DNA of 64,000 nucleotides, from NCBI RefSeq assembly GCF_001423125.1, contig NZ_LMNW01000012.1, forward strand, positions 688,772 to 752,771. The letters run 5' to 3'. Each line of letters opens with the position of its first letter. The stretch's first letter is position 1. The notes under the pieces are model-generated. The model was not told the origin of the DNA. It saw nothing but the letters and a program-made list of their open reading frames with translations, and did no database searches. The translations under genes and the position numbers were made by a program. This DNA is from Duganella sp. Leaf126. Lineage in GTDB: Bacteria > Pseudomonadota > Gammaproteobacteria > Burkholderiales > Burkholderiaceae_D. Positions 39,151 through 47,700 of the stretch are shown one piece after another.

Positions 39151-39963
39151 ATGCCATTCAAATACAACGCCGACGGCACGATCGCTCTGGACGACAAGAA
39201 GCTGCCGATCTTCATCCATTCGAACGGCACCGAGGCGGCATTTGACGCCGAGGCCACGCTCGGAACCATCTCCCGCTTGAACGGTGAAGCGAAGGCGCAT
39301 CGCGAAGCGAAGGAAGCGGCCGAGACCAAGCTGAAGTCGTTCGACGGCATCGAAGACGGCGTGGCGGCACTGGCGGCCCTGAACACCGTGAAGAGCCTGA
39401 GCTCCGGTGAGCTGAAGACTGCCGCCCAGGTGAAAGAAATCCAGGATGCCGCCGCCAAGACCGCGCAGGAGCAAGTAGCCGCCCAGGCCAAAGCCAGCGC
39501 CCAGCAGTTGCAGGAACTGACCGCGACGCTGGAAAAGCGCACCAATGAATTGAACAACCACATGATCGGCGGTGGCTTTACTGGCTCCAAGCTGTTCAAC
39601 AAAGAAGCGAAGCATCCAAGCCAGCTGGCAATCCCGCCTGAGATGGCGCGCGCCTACTTCGGCGGCAACTTCAAGGTCGAAGACGGCAAGATGGTTCCTT
39701 ACGACGCCGCTGGTAATAAGATTTTTTCGCCGACACGCCCTGGTGAGATTGCCGACTTCGATGAAGGCCTGGCTCAGCTCGTCGCCGCCTGCCCGTTCAA
39801 GGAGCAGATTCTGGCAAGCTCGGGCGCATCCGGTGGTGGCGCCCAAGGCAACGGCGGGAAGACGCCAGGCGGCAAGAAGCAGATTACGCGCGCCGAGTAC
39901 GACGCCATGGATCCCATGGCCCGCGCCGGCGCAATGAAAGAAGGTGCCGCGATCGTTGATTGA
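39151..39963 (+). CDS. Probable scaffolding protein (DUF6651-like)
   Basis: Lies directly before the coat protein, where the scaffold is expected. ATG 39151 has GGAAAG upstream. The first ~50 residues are beta-like (PFKYNADGTIALDDKKLPIF). Residues ~45-135 are a long Ala/Glu/Lys/Gln helix (EAKAHREAKEAAETKLKSF, KEIQDAAAKTAQEQVAAQAK) typical of scaffolds. The C-terminal part (MARAYFGGNFKVEDGKMVPY, FDEGLAQLVAACPFKEQIL) is the recognisable DUF6651-type block. 270 residues. Confidence 0.82.
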   Translation: MPFKYNADGTIALDDKKLPIFIHSNGTEAAFDAEATLGTISRLNGEAKAHREAKEAAETKLKSFDGIEDGVAALAALNTVKSLSSGELKTAAQVKEIQDAAAKTAQEQVAAQAKASAQQLQELTATLEKRTNELNNHMIGGGFTGSKLFNKEAKHPSQLAIPPEMARAYFGGNFKVEDGKMVPYDAAGNKIFSPTRPGEIADFDEGLAQLVAACPFKEQILASSGASGGGAQGNGGKTPGGKKQITRAEYDAMDPMARAGAMKEGAAIVD

Positions 39964-39983
39964 TCCCGCTCGCTCCACACACG

Positions 39984-40014
39984 AGGCCCGCTACATGCGG
40001 GCTTCTTCGTTTTC
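39984..40014 (+). terminator. Intrinsic terminator before the coat gene
   Basis: GCCCGC-TACAT-GCGGGC followed by TTCTTCGTTTT. The T run is interrupted, so termination may be partial. Confidence 0.65.
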
Positions 40015-40121
40015 GCAGTACCGCAGTGCTTTGCCGGCGCCTGGATGGGCAAGTCGGTGCTTTTGGGCTGGATGGCCTCTCTGTTCAAAACCTCAAACCA
40101 CCAATTAAAGGCAATTCCAAC

Positions 40122-41456
40122 ATGAAGAAAATGATGATTTCCATCGTCGCCCTGGCTGCGATGGCACTGACCTCCACGGCCCAGGCCGTCAGCACCTGCG
40201 CCGACAAGATGGCATTCGGTACCAAGGTCGTCTGCGAAATGGTCCAGGCCCACATCTGGAACTACGCTACCAAAACCGGCCTGGCACTGGGCTCGAACAA
40301 CCTGACCGGCCTGATCACCACGCTGTACAACGCGATGGATGTGGTATCACGCGAGCAGGTGGGTATGATCCCGGCCGTGTCCGCAGACATGACATTCGCC
40401 CGCGCTGCCGTCGGCCAAGTTGTGACTTCGCCAGTCGCGCCAGCGGCAACCGCGACCGACATCACGCCGGCCGTGACGCCACCGAATGACGGCGACCAGA
40501 ACATCGGCAACAAGTCGGTAACCCTGACCAAGGCACGCCGTGTGCCGATCCGCTGGAACGGCGAAGAGAAGCTGGCTCTGGACAACAGCGGTAACAGCTA
40601 CAACATCATCCTGCGAGACCAGTTCGCCCAGGCGATGCGCACGCTGTGCAATGAAGTCGAATCGGACCTGACTGCGCTGCACGTCAAGGCCTCCCGCGCC
40701 TACGGCACCCCGGGCACTGCGCCTTTCAGCATTGCCAACGATCTCGGCGACACCGCCGGCGCCCTGCGCATCCTGGAAGACAACGGCGCCCAAGGCCTCG
40801 ACTTCCAGATGGTGCTGGGCTCGGCCGCGATGCAGAACATGCGGGGCAAGCAATCGGGCTTGTTCAACGTCGAGAAGGCTGGTCGCGAGGACATGCTTCG
40901 CGACGGCATCACCGACCGTCTGCAAGGCCTGGCGCTGCGCCAGTCTGCGCAGATCAAGCGCCCAGCGAAGGGCACCGCCGCCGGCGCGACCACTAACGCA
41001 AACGGCTATGCATTCGGTGCCACAGTCATCACGCTGGCCGCCGCCGGTACCGGTTCGTTCATAGCGGGCGACGTAATCGCTTTCGCCGGCGATCCCGAAA
41101 ACAAATATGTCGTCTCGTCCGGCGACGCTAGCACGGCGGATGGCGGCACCATCACCATCGCTGCGCCAGGTCTGCTGCAAGCAATCCCGCCCGCTGCGAC
41201 CGCGATCACCGTCGCCAACGTCGGCTTCCGCAATATGTTCTTCGCCCGCTCGGCAATCGTGCTGGCAACTCGCGTTCCGGCGCTGCCAGCGCAGGGCGAC
41301 TCAGCCGCCGACCGCACCATCATCACCGACCCTGTGTCGGGCCTGTCGTTCGAGGTGAGCATGTACATGCAGTACCGCCAGGTCCAGTACGAGATCGCAC
41401 TGGTGTGGGGCGTCGGCGCTGCCAAGGACGAGCACATCGGCATCCTGCTGGGCTAA
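40122..41456 (+). CDS. Major coat protein (P22 gp5-like) with signal-peptide-like N-terminus
   Basis: From about residue 50 this is a P22-type coat: LTGLITTLYNAMDVVSREQV, the long A-domain helices, an inserted beta domain (GTGSFIAGDVIAFAGDPENK) and the conserved end FFARSAIVLATRVPALPAQG, GLSFEVSMYMQYRQVQYEIA. The N-terminus is unusual: MKKMMISIVALAAMALTSTA then QA-VSTC has all parts of a Sec signal peptide with an AQA cleavage site, followed by a two-Cys stretch. AAAGG lies before this ATG and no good site precedes later Met codons. 444 residues. A coat should stay in the cytoplasm, so this needs checking. Confidence 0.9.
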   Translation: MKKMMISIVALAAMALTSTAQAVSTCADKMAFGTKVVCEMVQAHIWNYATKTGLALGSNNLTGLITTLYNAMDVVSREQVGMIPAVSADMTFARAAVGQVVTSPVAPAATATDITPAVTPPNDGDQNIGNKSVTLTKARRVPIRWNGEEKLALDNSGNSYNIILRDQFAQAMRTLCNEVESDLTALHVKASRAYGTPGTAPFSIANDLGDTAGALRILEDNGAQGLDFQMVLGSAAMQNMRGKQSGLFNVEKAGREDMLRDGITDRLQGLALRQSAQIKRPAKGTAAGATTNANGYAFGATVITLAAAGTGSFIAGDVIAFAGDPENKYVVSSGDASTADGGTITIAAPGLLQAIPPAATAITVANVGFRNMFFARSAIVLATRVPALPAQGDSAADRTIITDPVSGLSFEVSMYMQYRQVQYEIALVWGVGAAKDEHIGILLG

Positions 41457-41510
41457 TCCATCAACACCACCCGGCGGCCAGGACGGCGCCGGGCAACCTG
41501 CGAGAACGCA

Positions 41511-41882
41511 ATGCCAACCATCAAAATCAAGTCCAGCGACCCTGCTACCCAAGGTCCTTTCGTCATTATCGAAAAGGGCGACTTCAACCCAGATTTCCAC
41601 GAACTTTACGACGACGGCTCCGACCAAGGCATGGGCGACGTAGAGCGCGCGCCGACCATGGCCGAGCTGTTGGCCGCCCGCGACCAGCTGATCGCGCGCG
41701 AGCGCCAACTCGCCGACCTCGAGCAGAGCCTCACCGAACAGGCGCGAGCCAACGAGGTCGAGGCCCAGCGCCTGGCCGACGAGCGCTCCGCTGCCGAAAA
41801 GGCGAAGACTGCTTCCGACGCTGCCGACAAGGCTACCAAGAAGGCCGCCGACAAAGCTGCAGCCGACGCGAACAAGTCGTAA
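41511..41882 (+). CDS. Late structural protein with Ala/Lys coiled coil, 123 aa
   Basis: Follows the coat gene. The first ~45 residues are beta-like (TIKIKSSDPATQGPFVII, EKGDFNPDFHELYDDG). From ~50 there is one long helix (AELLAARDQLIARERQLADL, EAQRLADERSAAEKAKTASD) ending in a Lys/Ala tail. It is possibly a head decoration or completion factor. No family recognised. Confidence 0.65.
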   Translation: MPTIKIKSSDPATQGPFVIIEKGDFNPDFHELYDDGSDQGMGDVERAPTMAELLAARDQLIARERQLADLEQSLTEQARANEVEAQRLADERSAAEKAKTASDAADKATKKAADKAAADANKS

Positions 41883-41905
41883 GCACTACCTCCAGCACCA
41901 CAAAC

Positions 41906-41928
41906 AGCCCGCCGCGTGCGGGCTTTTT
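41906..41928 (+). terminator. Intrinsic terminator in the late region
   Basis: AGCCCGC-CGCGT-GCGGGCT followed by TTTTC. Confidence 0.75.
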
Positions 41929-41951
41929 CAATTCCGCCACCGAGATAGCTA

Positions 41952-43973
41952 ATGTCCACAACCACCAAGATTAAAGTAGGCGAGTCCGCCAAGACCATTT
42001 CGCTGCCCGAGGGGCAGGCGCTGGTTCTCACAGGCTCGACCGGCGCTGCCGGCGTGGCCTACTTGCTGGACCAGGCGCTCGGCGGCACCAATTCACTGCG
42101 GTCGTGGGTCATCGGCGCCGGAGCGCTGGCTGCCATTGGCCCGTACGAAAACACGCAGCTGATCCATGTGACGTGCTCGGCCGGCTCGATCGCGGCGACT
42201 GTCAAAGATGCGGTGCTGACGATCTCTGTCTCGACAACGCCGACACCAACGCCGACCCCGACGCCAACCACGCCAGGCCAGCCGGCAAAACCGGTCCTGA
42301 CTGCTATGGCGGGCGCCGTGAGCCTGGCCTGGACGCCGGGCGCCGCCGGCAGCACGGCTACCACCGGGAACATCTGGACCGACATCAACGGCAACGTCAC
42401 GCAGCTGACCACTAATCCGCAAACGATCACGGCGCCGGCCGGAACGCCGTACACCGGCACGGTGTCCACGGTAAATGCTCAGGGCGCTGGGCCAGCATCT
42501 GCGCAGGCCGATCCCGTCACGCCCATCTCGATGCCGACCGTCGTGCCGTTCGACAGCACGGTGGCATTTCCCGCTGGCCAGCAGGTCACGTATGCCGGTG
42601 GCCTGTACACATTCACCGCCGCGCATCCTGCCGGGAACTGGACCGGTGCCGACGTGACGTACAACGGCCAGAGCGGCACGCGCGCGCTCAATACAGTGGG
42701 CATGAGCAAACCACTCGGCGTGGTCAGCTCGTTCACCTCCGGCGGCATGGACACCACCACGACGACAGCCCCCAGCGGCTCGCGCGGCGGCAAATGCCAG
42801 ATGGAAGCGCCCTTCACGAAGCTGCGTGTGGTGCGCTACCAGCGCGAGGCGGCACCTACTCGTGGATTCGCGATTTCGGTTGCCTCGACCGAGACCGACA
42901 GCGCGTCGAGCATTTCGAATGCTGTTGACCCGATCGTCGGCGGCGTCGCGTACAGTGTGCTGCGGGCAAACTCGCAGTATGGCTTTGCCCGCGTCCCTTG
43001 GGGCGGCCAGCCACGCTCGCCGATCCAAGCGCCAGCAGGCGTCAGCTCGCCAGGCCAGGGCTACGTCACGCATATGAGCACGGCGATCTCCGACTGGGTG
43101 GACTGCGCCAGCGTGACGCCGCTCAACAACAAACTGCCGATGGTTGTCTTCCGCTACAACGGCCTGGCCAACGCCGGCGACGTCGGCTCGAACGCCAACC
43201 AGGGCACGCTGGGCGCCATGTACAACGCCTACATCAACGGCACCGCGACCGGGCGCTTTCTCGTCGCACCGAGCGTAGGCGCTGGCGATCACGTGGCCGA
43301 TCCGACGTTGTCGCGCGCTGGCGCCACGATGTACGACCCGACGCAGTACAACACCGGCATCTGGCAGAACATCGCATTCTGCGCCGAGCATGGCATCCCG
43401 ACGCGGGTGGTTGCCGGGTTCGGCGACTCGATCACAGAGGGCTACTCCTGGTGGCAGAACGCGGTCTACGCGCTCAGCACGCAGAAAGCGCCGGCTTACG
43501 TGGTGAATTTTGGCTGCAGCACCAACCGCGCCGCGCAGTACCTGGAATTGCTCAAGTCTCAGTTGCGTGAGGAAAACTACTTCACCGACATTTTGATTCC
43601 GTCGTTTTCGCCGAACGAAGTGCAAGCGATGACCAGCACGCTGGCCGATGGATTTATCGCCGGCCTGCAGGATGCCATTGAGCTGTGCCGAGTCTATAAC
43701 AAGCGTCTGTACATCTGGACTAGCTACGCCGCCAAAACCACCCGCTATGCAGGCAACTCGACAGCGACCGCCGCGATTCGAAAAATCAACGACTGGGTAC
43801 GCGCTGAAGCTGGCAAAACTGGCGCGCTGTTCAACCTGATCGAGATCGAAAACGGCTGGGACAACGCCAGCATGATCGTGACCGCGAACAGCGACAACAC
43901 GCACCCGAACGCCACGGCCGGCATCCCCTACATGACCTCTCGCTGCCTGCCAGCCATCCAACTCGGAGCGTAA
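41952..43973 (+). CDS. Virion protein with SGNH/GDSL hydrolase domain
   Basis: A 673-residue protein. The N-terminal ~95 residues resemble a decoration-type domain (ISLPEGQALVLTGSTGAAGV, LRSWVIGAGALAAIG). A Thr/Pro linker (TPTPTPTPTTPGQP) follows, then a fibronectin-like unit (KPVLTAMAGAVSLAWTPGAA). The C-terminal domain is an SGNH esterase: GFGDS493ITEGYS and D648-N-T-H651PN give the nucleophile and the Asp/His pair. Enzymes of this fold deacetylate or cleave polysaccharides. It lies between the coat and head-tail connector genes, so it may sit on the capsid rather than the tail. Confidence 0.85.
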   Translation: MSTTTKIKVGESAKTISLPEGQALVLTGSTGAAGVAYLLDQALGGTNSLRSWVIGAGALAAIGPYENTQLIHVTCSAGSIAATVKDAVLTISVSTTPTPTPTPTPTTPGQPAKPVLTAMAGAVSLAWTPGAAGSTATTGNIWTDINGNVTQLTTNPQTITAPAGTPYTGTVSTVNAQGAGPASAQADPVTPISMPTVVPFDSTVAFPAGQQVTYAGGLYTFTAAHPAGNWTGADVTYNGQSGTRALNTVGMSKPLGVVSSFTSGGMDTTTTTAPSGSRGGKCQMEAPFTKLRVVRYQREAAPTRGFAISVASTETDSASSISNAVDPIVGGVAYSVLRANSQYGFARVPWGGQPRSPIQAPAGVSSPGQGYVTHMSTAISDWVDCASVTPLNNKLPMVVFRYNGLANAGDVGSNANQGTLGAMYNAYINGTATGRFLVAPSVGAGDHVADPTLSRAGATMYDPTQYNTGIWQNIAFCAEHGIPTRVVAGFGDSITEGYSWWQNAVYALSTQKAPAYVVNFGCSTNRAAQYLELLKSQLREENYFTDILIPSFSPNEVQAMTSTLADGFIAGLQDAIELCRVYNKRLYIWTSYAAKTTRYAGNSTATAAIRKINDWVRAEAGKTGALFNLIEIENGWDNASMIVTANSDNTHPNATAGIPYMTSRCLPAIQLGA

Positions 43974-43976
43974 AAC

Positions 43977-44534
43977 ATGCCAATAGCAACCATCAGTATT
44001 TCGGCGCTGGTCGGCAAGGCCAGCAGCGTGTCGGGCTCATTCACGACCGACGCCAACCCGGAAGTGACGACCACCACCACTGCGGACGCTACCGCGAACC
44101 AGACCGCGCTGACGGTCGTCACTACCGCCGGCTTCGAGTCGGCCGCCGACTACCTGACGCTGGCCGGCGCGGGCTTGAACGGCGCCGACGCGAACATTCA
44201 GGTGACGGCGCTGGGCGTGTCGGGCGTGAACGCGGCTACGCGCGTAACCATTCCCGGATTCGCGATCAAAACCACAGCCCCATCCGGCGCCGCCGTGGCC
44301 CGCTGGAACCGGATCGCCATCACGGCGCGCCCGAAGCATGTGCGAATCACACGCCGCGACAACGGCGATTATTTCGATTGGACCGACGGCATGGAGCCGG
44401 TCAGCGCAAACACCTCGATCGGTGGCGTGCAATCGTTGCAGGCCCGGGTGATGCTGTGCCAGCCGGGCGCCATTCACATTGCCCCGGGAATTCTGGCCGC
44501 CTCGCAGACCTACGACATTGTTATTGACTACTGA
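43977..44534 (+). CDS. Late structural protein, possible head decoration, 185 aa
   Basis: Starts three bases after the SGNH gene. The sequence is Ser/Thr/Ala-rich and beta-like (ISISALVGKASSVSGSFTTD, ADATANQTALTVVTTAGFES), with a more conserved-looking end (GFAIKTTAPSGAAVARWNRI, KHVRITRRDNGDYFDWTDG). Small beta proteins in this place are often capsid decoration proteins. No family recognised. Confidence 0.62.
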   Translation: MPIATISISALVGKASSVSGSFTTDANPEVTTTTTADATANQTALTVVTTAGFESAADYLTLAGAGLNGADANIQVTALGVSGVNAATRVTIPGFAIKTTAPSGAAVARWNRIAITARPKHVRITRRDNGDYFDWTDGMEPVSANTSIGGVQSLQARVMLCQPGAIHIAPGILAASQTYDIVIDY

Positions 44535-44546
44535 CCGGGGGGGGAT

Positions 44547-45923
44547 ATGCGCAAATACGGGACTTTCTTCCGGCCGTTTGCGGCTGATTCGCTGTGGAAC
44601 AGCCGGCCCATCAATCCGGTGCTGGACACGTGGGTGATCCCGCCGTGCTTCAAGCCCAGGGGTAGCACTGCAAAATGCTATCCCTCGGTCGCCGCCGGCG
44701 CCTGGTCGAGCGGGGTGTACCAGGCCCTGCCGACCGACCCGGCGCAGACCGTCTACCCGCAGTCCGGGCAAGCTGGTGTGTTCGACTCGGACGCCGATGA
44801 GTGGAAGTCAGCGATCACCATCCCGCATTGGCCGGCGGGCGCCGTCGGCGCTACCGGCTCGGATGGCCACTGCGACATCATCGACGAGGAGGCCGGTGTG
44901 ATCCATTCGTTCTGGCAGCTCAAGAGCGACAGCACCGGGCGCTTCACGGCGCGCCAGTATGGCTGGGCGCCCCTGCAGGGTACTGGCTTCGGAGACGCCG
45001 CACACTACTCGCAAGGCGCCCGCGCAACCGGCGTGCCGGCCTCGGCTGGCATGATTCGCACGCACGAAGTGAACGATGGCAAAGCGATGTTCGAGCACGC
45101 GCTGGCTTGCTCGCTGGACCAGACTGGCCTGTCCGCGTCGCCGGCGTTCATCCCGCCAGCCACCTCGTCGGACTATAACCCGCAAGTCAATACCGGCCAG
45201 ATCCCCGAAGGCGCGCTGATCATGCTGCCGGCCAGCTACGACACCGCGCGCCTGGCGCGCTGGCCGCTGCTCCAGAAGGTGGCCGAGACGCTCAAGGTCT
45301 TCGGCGCCCGTGTCGTCGACCGCAACGAATTCACGCCCTTCGTGATCTACGTGGAGAATGGCTCGGGCTGGAAGATGTCGCCGCTCGCATGGGATACCGA
45401 CATGGCCAACGAGCTGGAACTGATCCGTGCGCATCTGCGCCAGGTGATGTCGCAGGACGGGTTCATCGCCGGCGAAGAGGACGGGGTGGCGGAGGATAGC
45501 ATCCTTTCGCTGCGCGGTCCGTGGAAGCACGAGAAGACCGGCGCCGTGGCACGCGGGCTGTACGACACCCTGGCGCAGGGCCTGCGGTTTGATGCCAATA
45601 CGACGCTGGTCAGCGTCAAGAACAGCGACGGTACCGGCCTGCGCGTCCAGCGCTACAAGCCGCAGGCTGGCGATTACCTGCAGCTCGCCACGGCTTCCGA
45701 CTGCGGCGCGCGCCTCAAGATGGTTGTCCACGGCCAGAAGGCCGGCGGCGGCGTGGCGCCCGATCTCGTAATCGTTCCACTCGATGGCGCGCCGGTAGCG
45801 TTCACGTGGCCTCCCGGCGGCTGGATGGAGTTGGTGGCATGGAAGTTTCCGGGGGCGGGCGGAGTGTTGAGGGCAACGTTAAAGAAAATCACAGAGGCCG
45901 AGTATCTGGCGGCGACGAAATAG
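44547..45923 (+). CDS. Virion protein with DSLWN-type extracellular domain, 458 aa
   Basis: ATG 44547 is preceded by GGGGGG. GTFFRPFAADSLWNSRPINP at the start resembles a domain of secreted polysaccharide-associated proteins (DSxWN followed by a small-residue loop). Later parts (HCDIIDEEAGVIHSFWQLKS, GMIRTHEVNDGKAMFEHALA, MLPASYDTARLARWPLLQKV, VIYVENGSGWKMSP) continue the fold. A C-terminal beta region (DDYLQL-like text GDYLQLATASDCGARLKMVV) may bind ligands. It is probably a virion surface protein next to the SGNH enzyme; its activity is unknown. Confidence 0.66.
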   Translation: MRKYGTFFRPFAADSLWNSRPINPVLDTWVIPPCFKPRGSTAKCYPSVAAGAWSSGVYQALPTDPAQTVYPQSGQAGVFDSDADEWKSAITIPHWPAGAVGATGSDGHCDIIDEEAGVIHSFWQLKSDSTGRFTARQYGWAPLQGTGFGDAAHYSQGARATGVPASAGMIRTHEVNDGKAMFEHALACSLDQTGLSASPAFIPPATSSDYNPQVNTGQIPEGALIMLPASYDTARLARWPLLQKVAETLKVFGARVVDRNEFTPFVIYVENGSGWKMSPLAWDTDMANELELIRAHLRQVMSQDGFIAGEEDGVAEDSILSLRGPWKHEKTGAVARGLYDTLAQGLRFDANTTLVSVKNSDGTGLRVQRYKPQAGDYLQLATASDCGARLKMVVHGQKAGGGVAPDLVIVPLDGAPVAFTWPPGGWMELVAWKFPGAGGVLRATLKKITEAEYLAATK

Positions 45924-45931
45924 GGACGGTC

Positions 45932-46447
45932 ATGCTTAATCTTGAAACCGGCGCCGGCCTGCCGGATGCTGACAGCTACGCCAGCGTGGAGCAGGCTGAT
46001 CGACAGCTCGAAGCTCTTGGTGTGGCCGACTGGTCGCCACTGGACCAGGCCGCGAAGGAAATCGCGCTGCGCAACGCGACGCGCTTCATGGCCGCAAACT
46101 ACCGGCTGCGCTGGGCCGGCCGCCGCGTGCATCAAGCGCAGGCGCTGGATTGGCCGCGCTACGGTGTGTGCGTTGACGAATGGCCGGTGCGCAGCGATGT
46201 TGTGCCACGCGAAGTCGTGAGCGCGTGCATTGACCTGGCGGCGCGAGCAGGGCGCGGCGAGCAGCTGCTGCCTGACCTCGAAGTCGGCAACAACCAGGTC
46301 AAGCGGGACAAGACCGGCCCCTTAGAAACCGAATACTTCGAAAACAACACCGATGCCGCATTCCGGTTCGTCGCCGTCGACGCCGCGCTGGCGCCGTTTT
46401 TCGGCGCGTCTGGCGGCGCTGGCATGATCAAGCTGGTGCGGGGATGA
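45932..46447 (+). CDS. Head-tail connector (DnaT-like) protein, 171 aa
   Basis: ATG at 45932. ADSYASVEQADRQLEALGVA, EIALRNATRFMAANYRLRWA and ALDWPRYGVCVDEWPVRSDV are typical of the head-tail adaptor family often labelled DnaT-like in databases; these proteins form the first ring under the portal. VVPREVVSACIDLAARA and the end VAVDAALAPFFGASG complete the pattern. It overlaps the next gene by four bases. Confidence 0.8.
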   Translation: MLNLETGAGLPDADSYASVEQADRQLEALGVADWSPLDQAAKEIALRNATRFMAANYRLRWAGRRVHQAQALDWPRYGVCVDEWPVRSDVVPREVVSACIDLAARAGRGEQLLPDLEVGNNQVKRDKTGPLETEYFENNTDAAFRFVAVDAALAPFFGASGGAGMIKLVRG

Positions 46448-46818
46448 ACGGCTACGCCAAGAAGGCACGCGAGACAGACGTCAAGCTGCGCAAGAAGGGT
46501 GGCACGGTCACACTGCGCCGGATCGTGCTTGGTGACGACGACCCGGACACCGGCAAGCCCGAGCAGACGATCACGGAATATACGGCCTTCGGCGTCAAGC
46601 TGAACTACAGCGCTGACCGCATCGATGGCACGCTGATCCAGTCCGGCGACCAGGAGCTGCTGCTCTCGCCGCTGCAGCTGAACGGCCAGCCGCTGCCGGA
46701 ACCGACTGCCGGCGACCTGGTTCTGATTGGTGGGGTCCGCTACGCCATCCACAACGTCGCCAAGCTCGAGCCGATCGACATAGCGATTCTGTTCACCCTG
46801 CAGCTGCGAGGTAACTGA
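46444..46818 (+). CDS. Head closure/head-tail joining protein, 124 aa
   Basis: ATGA overlap with the connector. KKARETDVKLRKKGGTVTLR, TEYTAFGVKLNYSADRIDGT, LIQSGDQELLLSPLQLNG and GDLVLIGGVRYAIHNVAKLE form the small beta barrel of head-closure proteins (gp16/FII type). It fits the order connector, closure, completion, terminator. Confidence 0.78.
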   Translation: MNGYAKKARETDVKLRKKGGTVTLRRIVLGDDDPDTGKPEQTITEYTAFGVKLNYSADRIDGTLIQSGDQELLLSPLQLNGQPLPEPTAGDLVLIGGVRYAIHNVAKLEPIDIAILFTLQLRGN

Positions 46819-47216
46819 TGGCCGGATCATTCAGCGCTGACCTGACTAGCTTCATTCGCCACGCCGGCGGCAACATCGACAAGGCGCACCGCATGGCCGT
46901 TGTCCTGGTGGCGCAGGGCGTGGTGATGGGCAGCCCCGTTGACACGGGCCGCTTCCGCGGCAACTGGCAATTTGGCAAGGTGCTGCCGCAGGGCGTATTG
47001 CCCACGCTCGACACTTCCGGCGCCGCTGCTATCGCGCGCATCGCTGGCCAGACCGTTGGAATAAAACCCGGCGGGGAGGTGTGGGTCGTCAACAACCTGC
47101 CTTATGCCGGCAAACTGGAATACGGCTACAGCCAGCAGGCGCCAAGCGGCATGGTCCGCGTCACGCTGGCCAACCTGCCAGCGGCGCTGGAAAACTACGT
47201 ACGAGGCCTGCAATGA
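46818..47216 (+). CDS. Tail completion protein (HK97 gp10-like), 132 aa
   Basis: TGATG overlap with the previous gene. GSPVDTGRFRGNWQFG is the signature of the HK97 gp10/neck family, followed by WVVNNLPYAGKLEYGYSQQA and GMVRVTLANLPAALENYV. These proteins finish the tail-proximal ring. 132 residues is normal. Confidence 0.86.
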   Translation: MAGSFSADLTSFIRHAGGNIDKAHRMAVVLVAQGVVMGSPVDTGRFRGNWQFGKVLPQGVLPTLDTSGAAAIARIAGQTVGIKPGGEVWVVNNLPYAGKLEYGYSQQAPSGMVRVTLANLPAALENYVRGLQ

Positions 47217-47635
47217 GCAACAAAATTATCCGGTCCGCGCTCGAAGGCCGCCTCAAGGGCTGGGCCGCTGCGCAGGTGCCGCCTATCCCCGTATTCCTTG
47301 AGAATCGCGGCAAGACCCCGACGGTGGGCGAGCGCCACCTGCGCGCCGACCTGCTGCCGGGCGATACGCACGACCCGAGCCAGGGCGCGCAGCACCGCCG
47401 ATACCACGGCATGTACCAGGTGGGCGTGTTCCTGCCAGAGAACGACGGCACGGGCGACGCGGACGACCTGGCCAAGGCCATCGAAGTGCTGTTCCGCTGC
47501 CCGACCGTGCTGACGAAACAGGGCCTCAACGTGCGCATCATGCAGACGCCATCTATCGCCCAGTCGCGGCCCGACGGCAATGGCTTCTGGATGACGCCCA
47601 TCACCATCAAATATTCGGCTGACGATTTCAGCTAA
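47213..47635 (+). CDS. Tail terminator protein (DUF4128-like), 140 aa
   Basis: ATGA overlap with the completion gene. NKIIRSALEGRLKGWAAAQV, PIPVFLENRGKTPTVGERHL, RRYHGMYQVGVFLPENDGTG and DLAKAIEVLFRCPTVLTKQG match phage tail terminators that cap the tail tube. FWMTPITIKYSADDF at the end is a family block. Confidence 0.82.
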   Translation: MSNKIIRSALEGRLKGWAAAQVPPIPVFLENRGKTPTVGERHLRADLLPGDTHDPSQGAQHRRYHGMYQVGVFLPENDGTGDADDLAKAIEVLFRCPTVLTKQGLNVRIMQTPSIAQSRPDGNGFWMTPITIKYSADDFS

Positions 47636-47660
47636 ACCCAGTACACAGCAACATCCACCA

Positions 47661-47682
47661 GCGCCTTCGGGCGCTTTTTTTT
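47661..47682 (+). terminator. Intrinsic terminator before the tail tube gene
   Basis: GCGCC-TTCG-GGCGC with a stable tetraloop, followed by eight T. Confidence 0.82.
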
Positions 47683-47700
47683 CGTCCGAAAGGTTACACC

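Noticed and set aside
42093-43961. 622-codon open frame on the minus strand
   Set aside because: Antisense to the SGNH gene, extremely Arg/Gly/Ala-rich; a GC-driven shadow.
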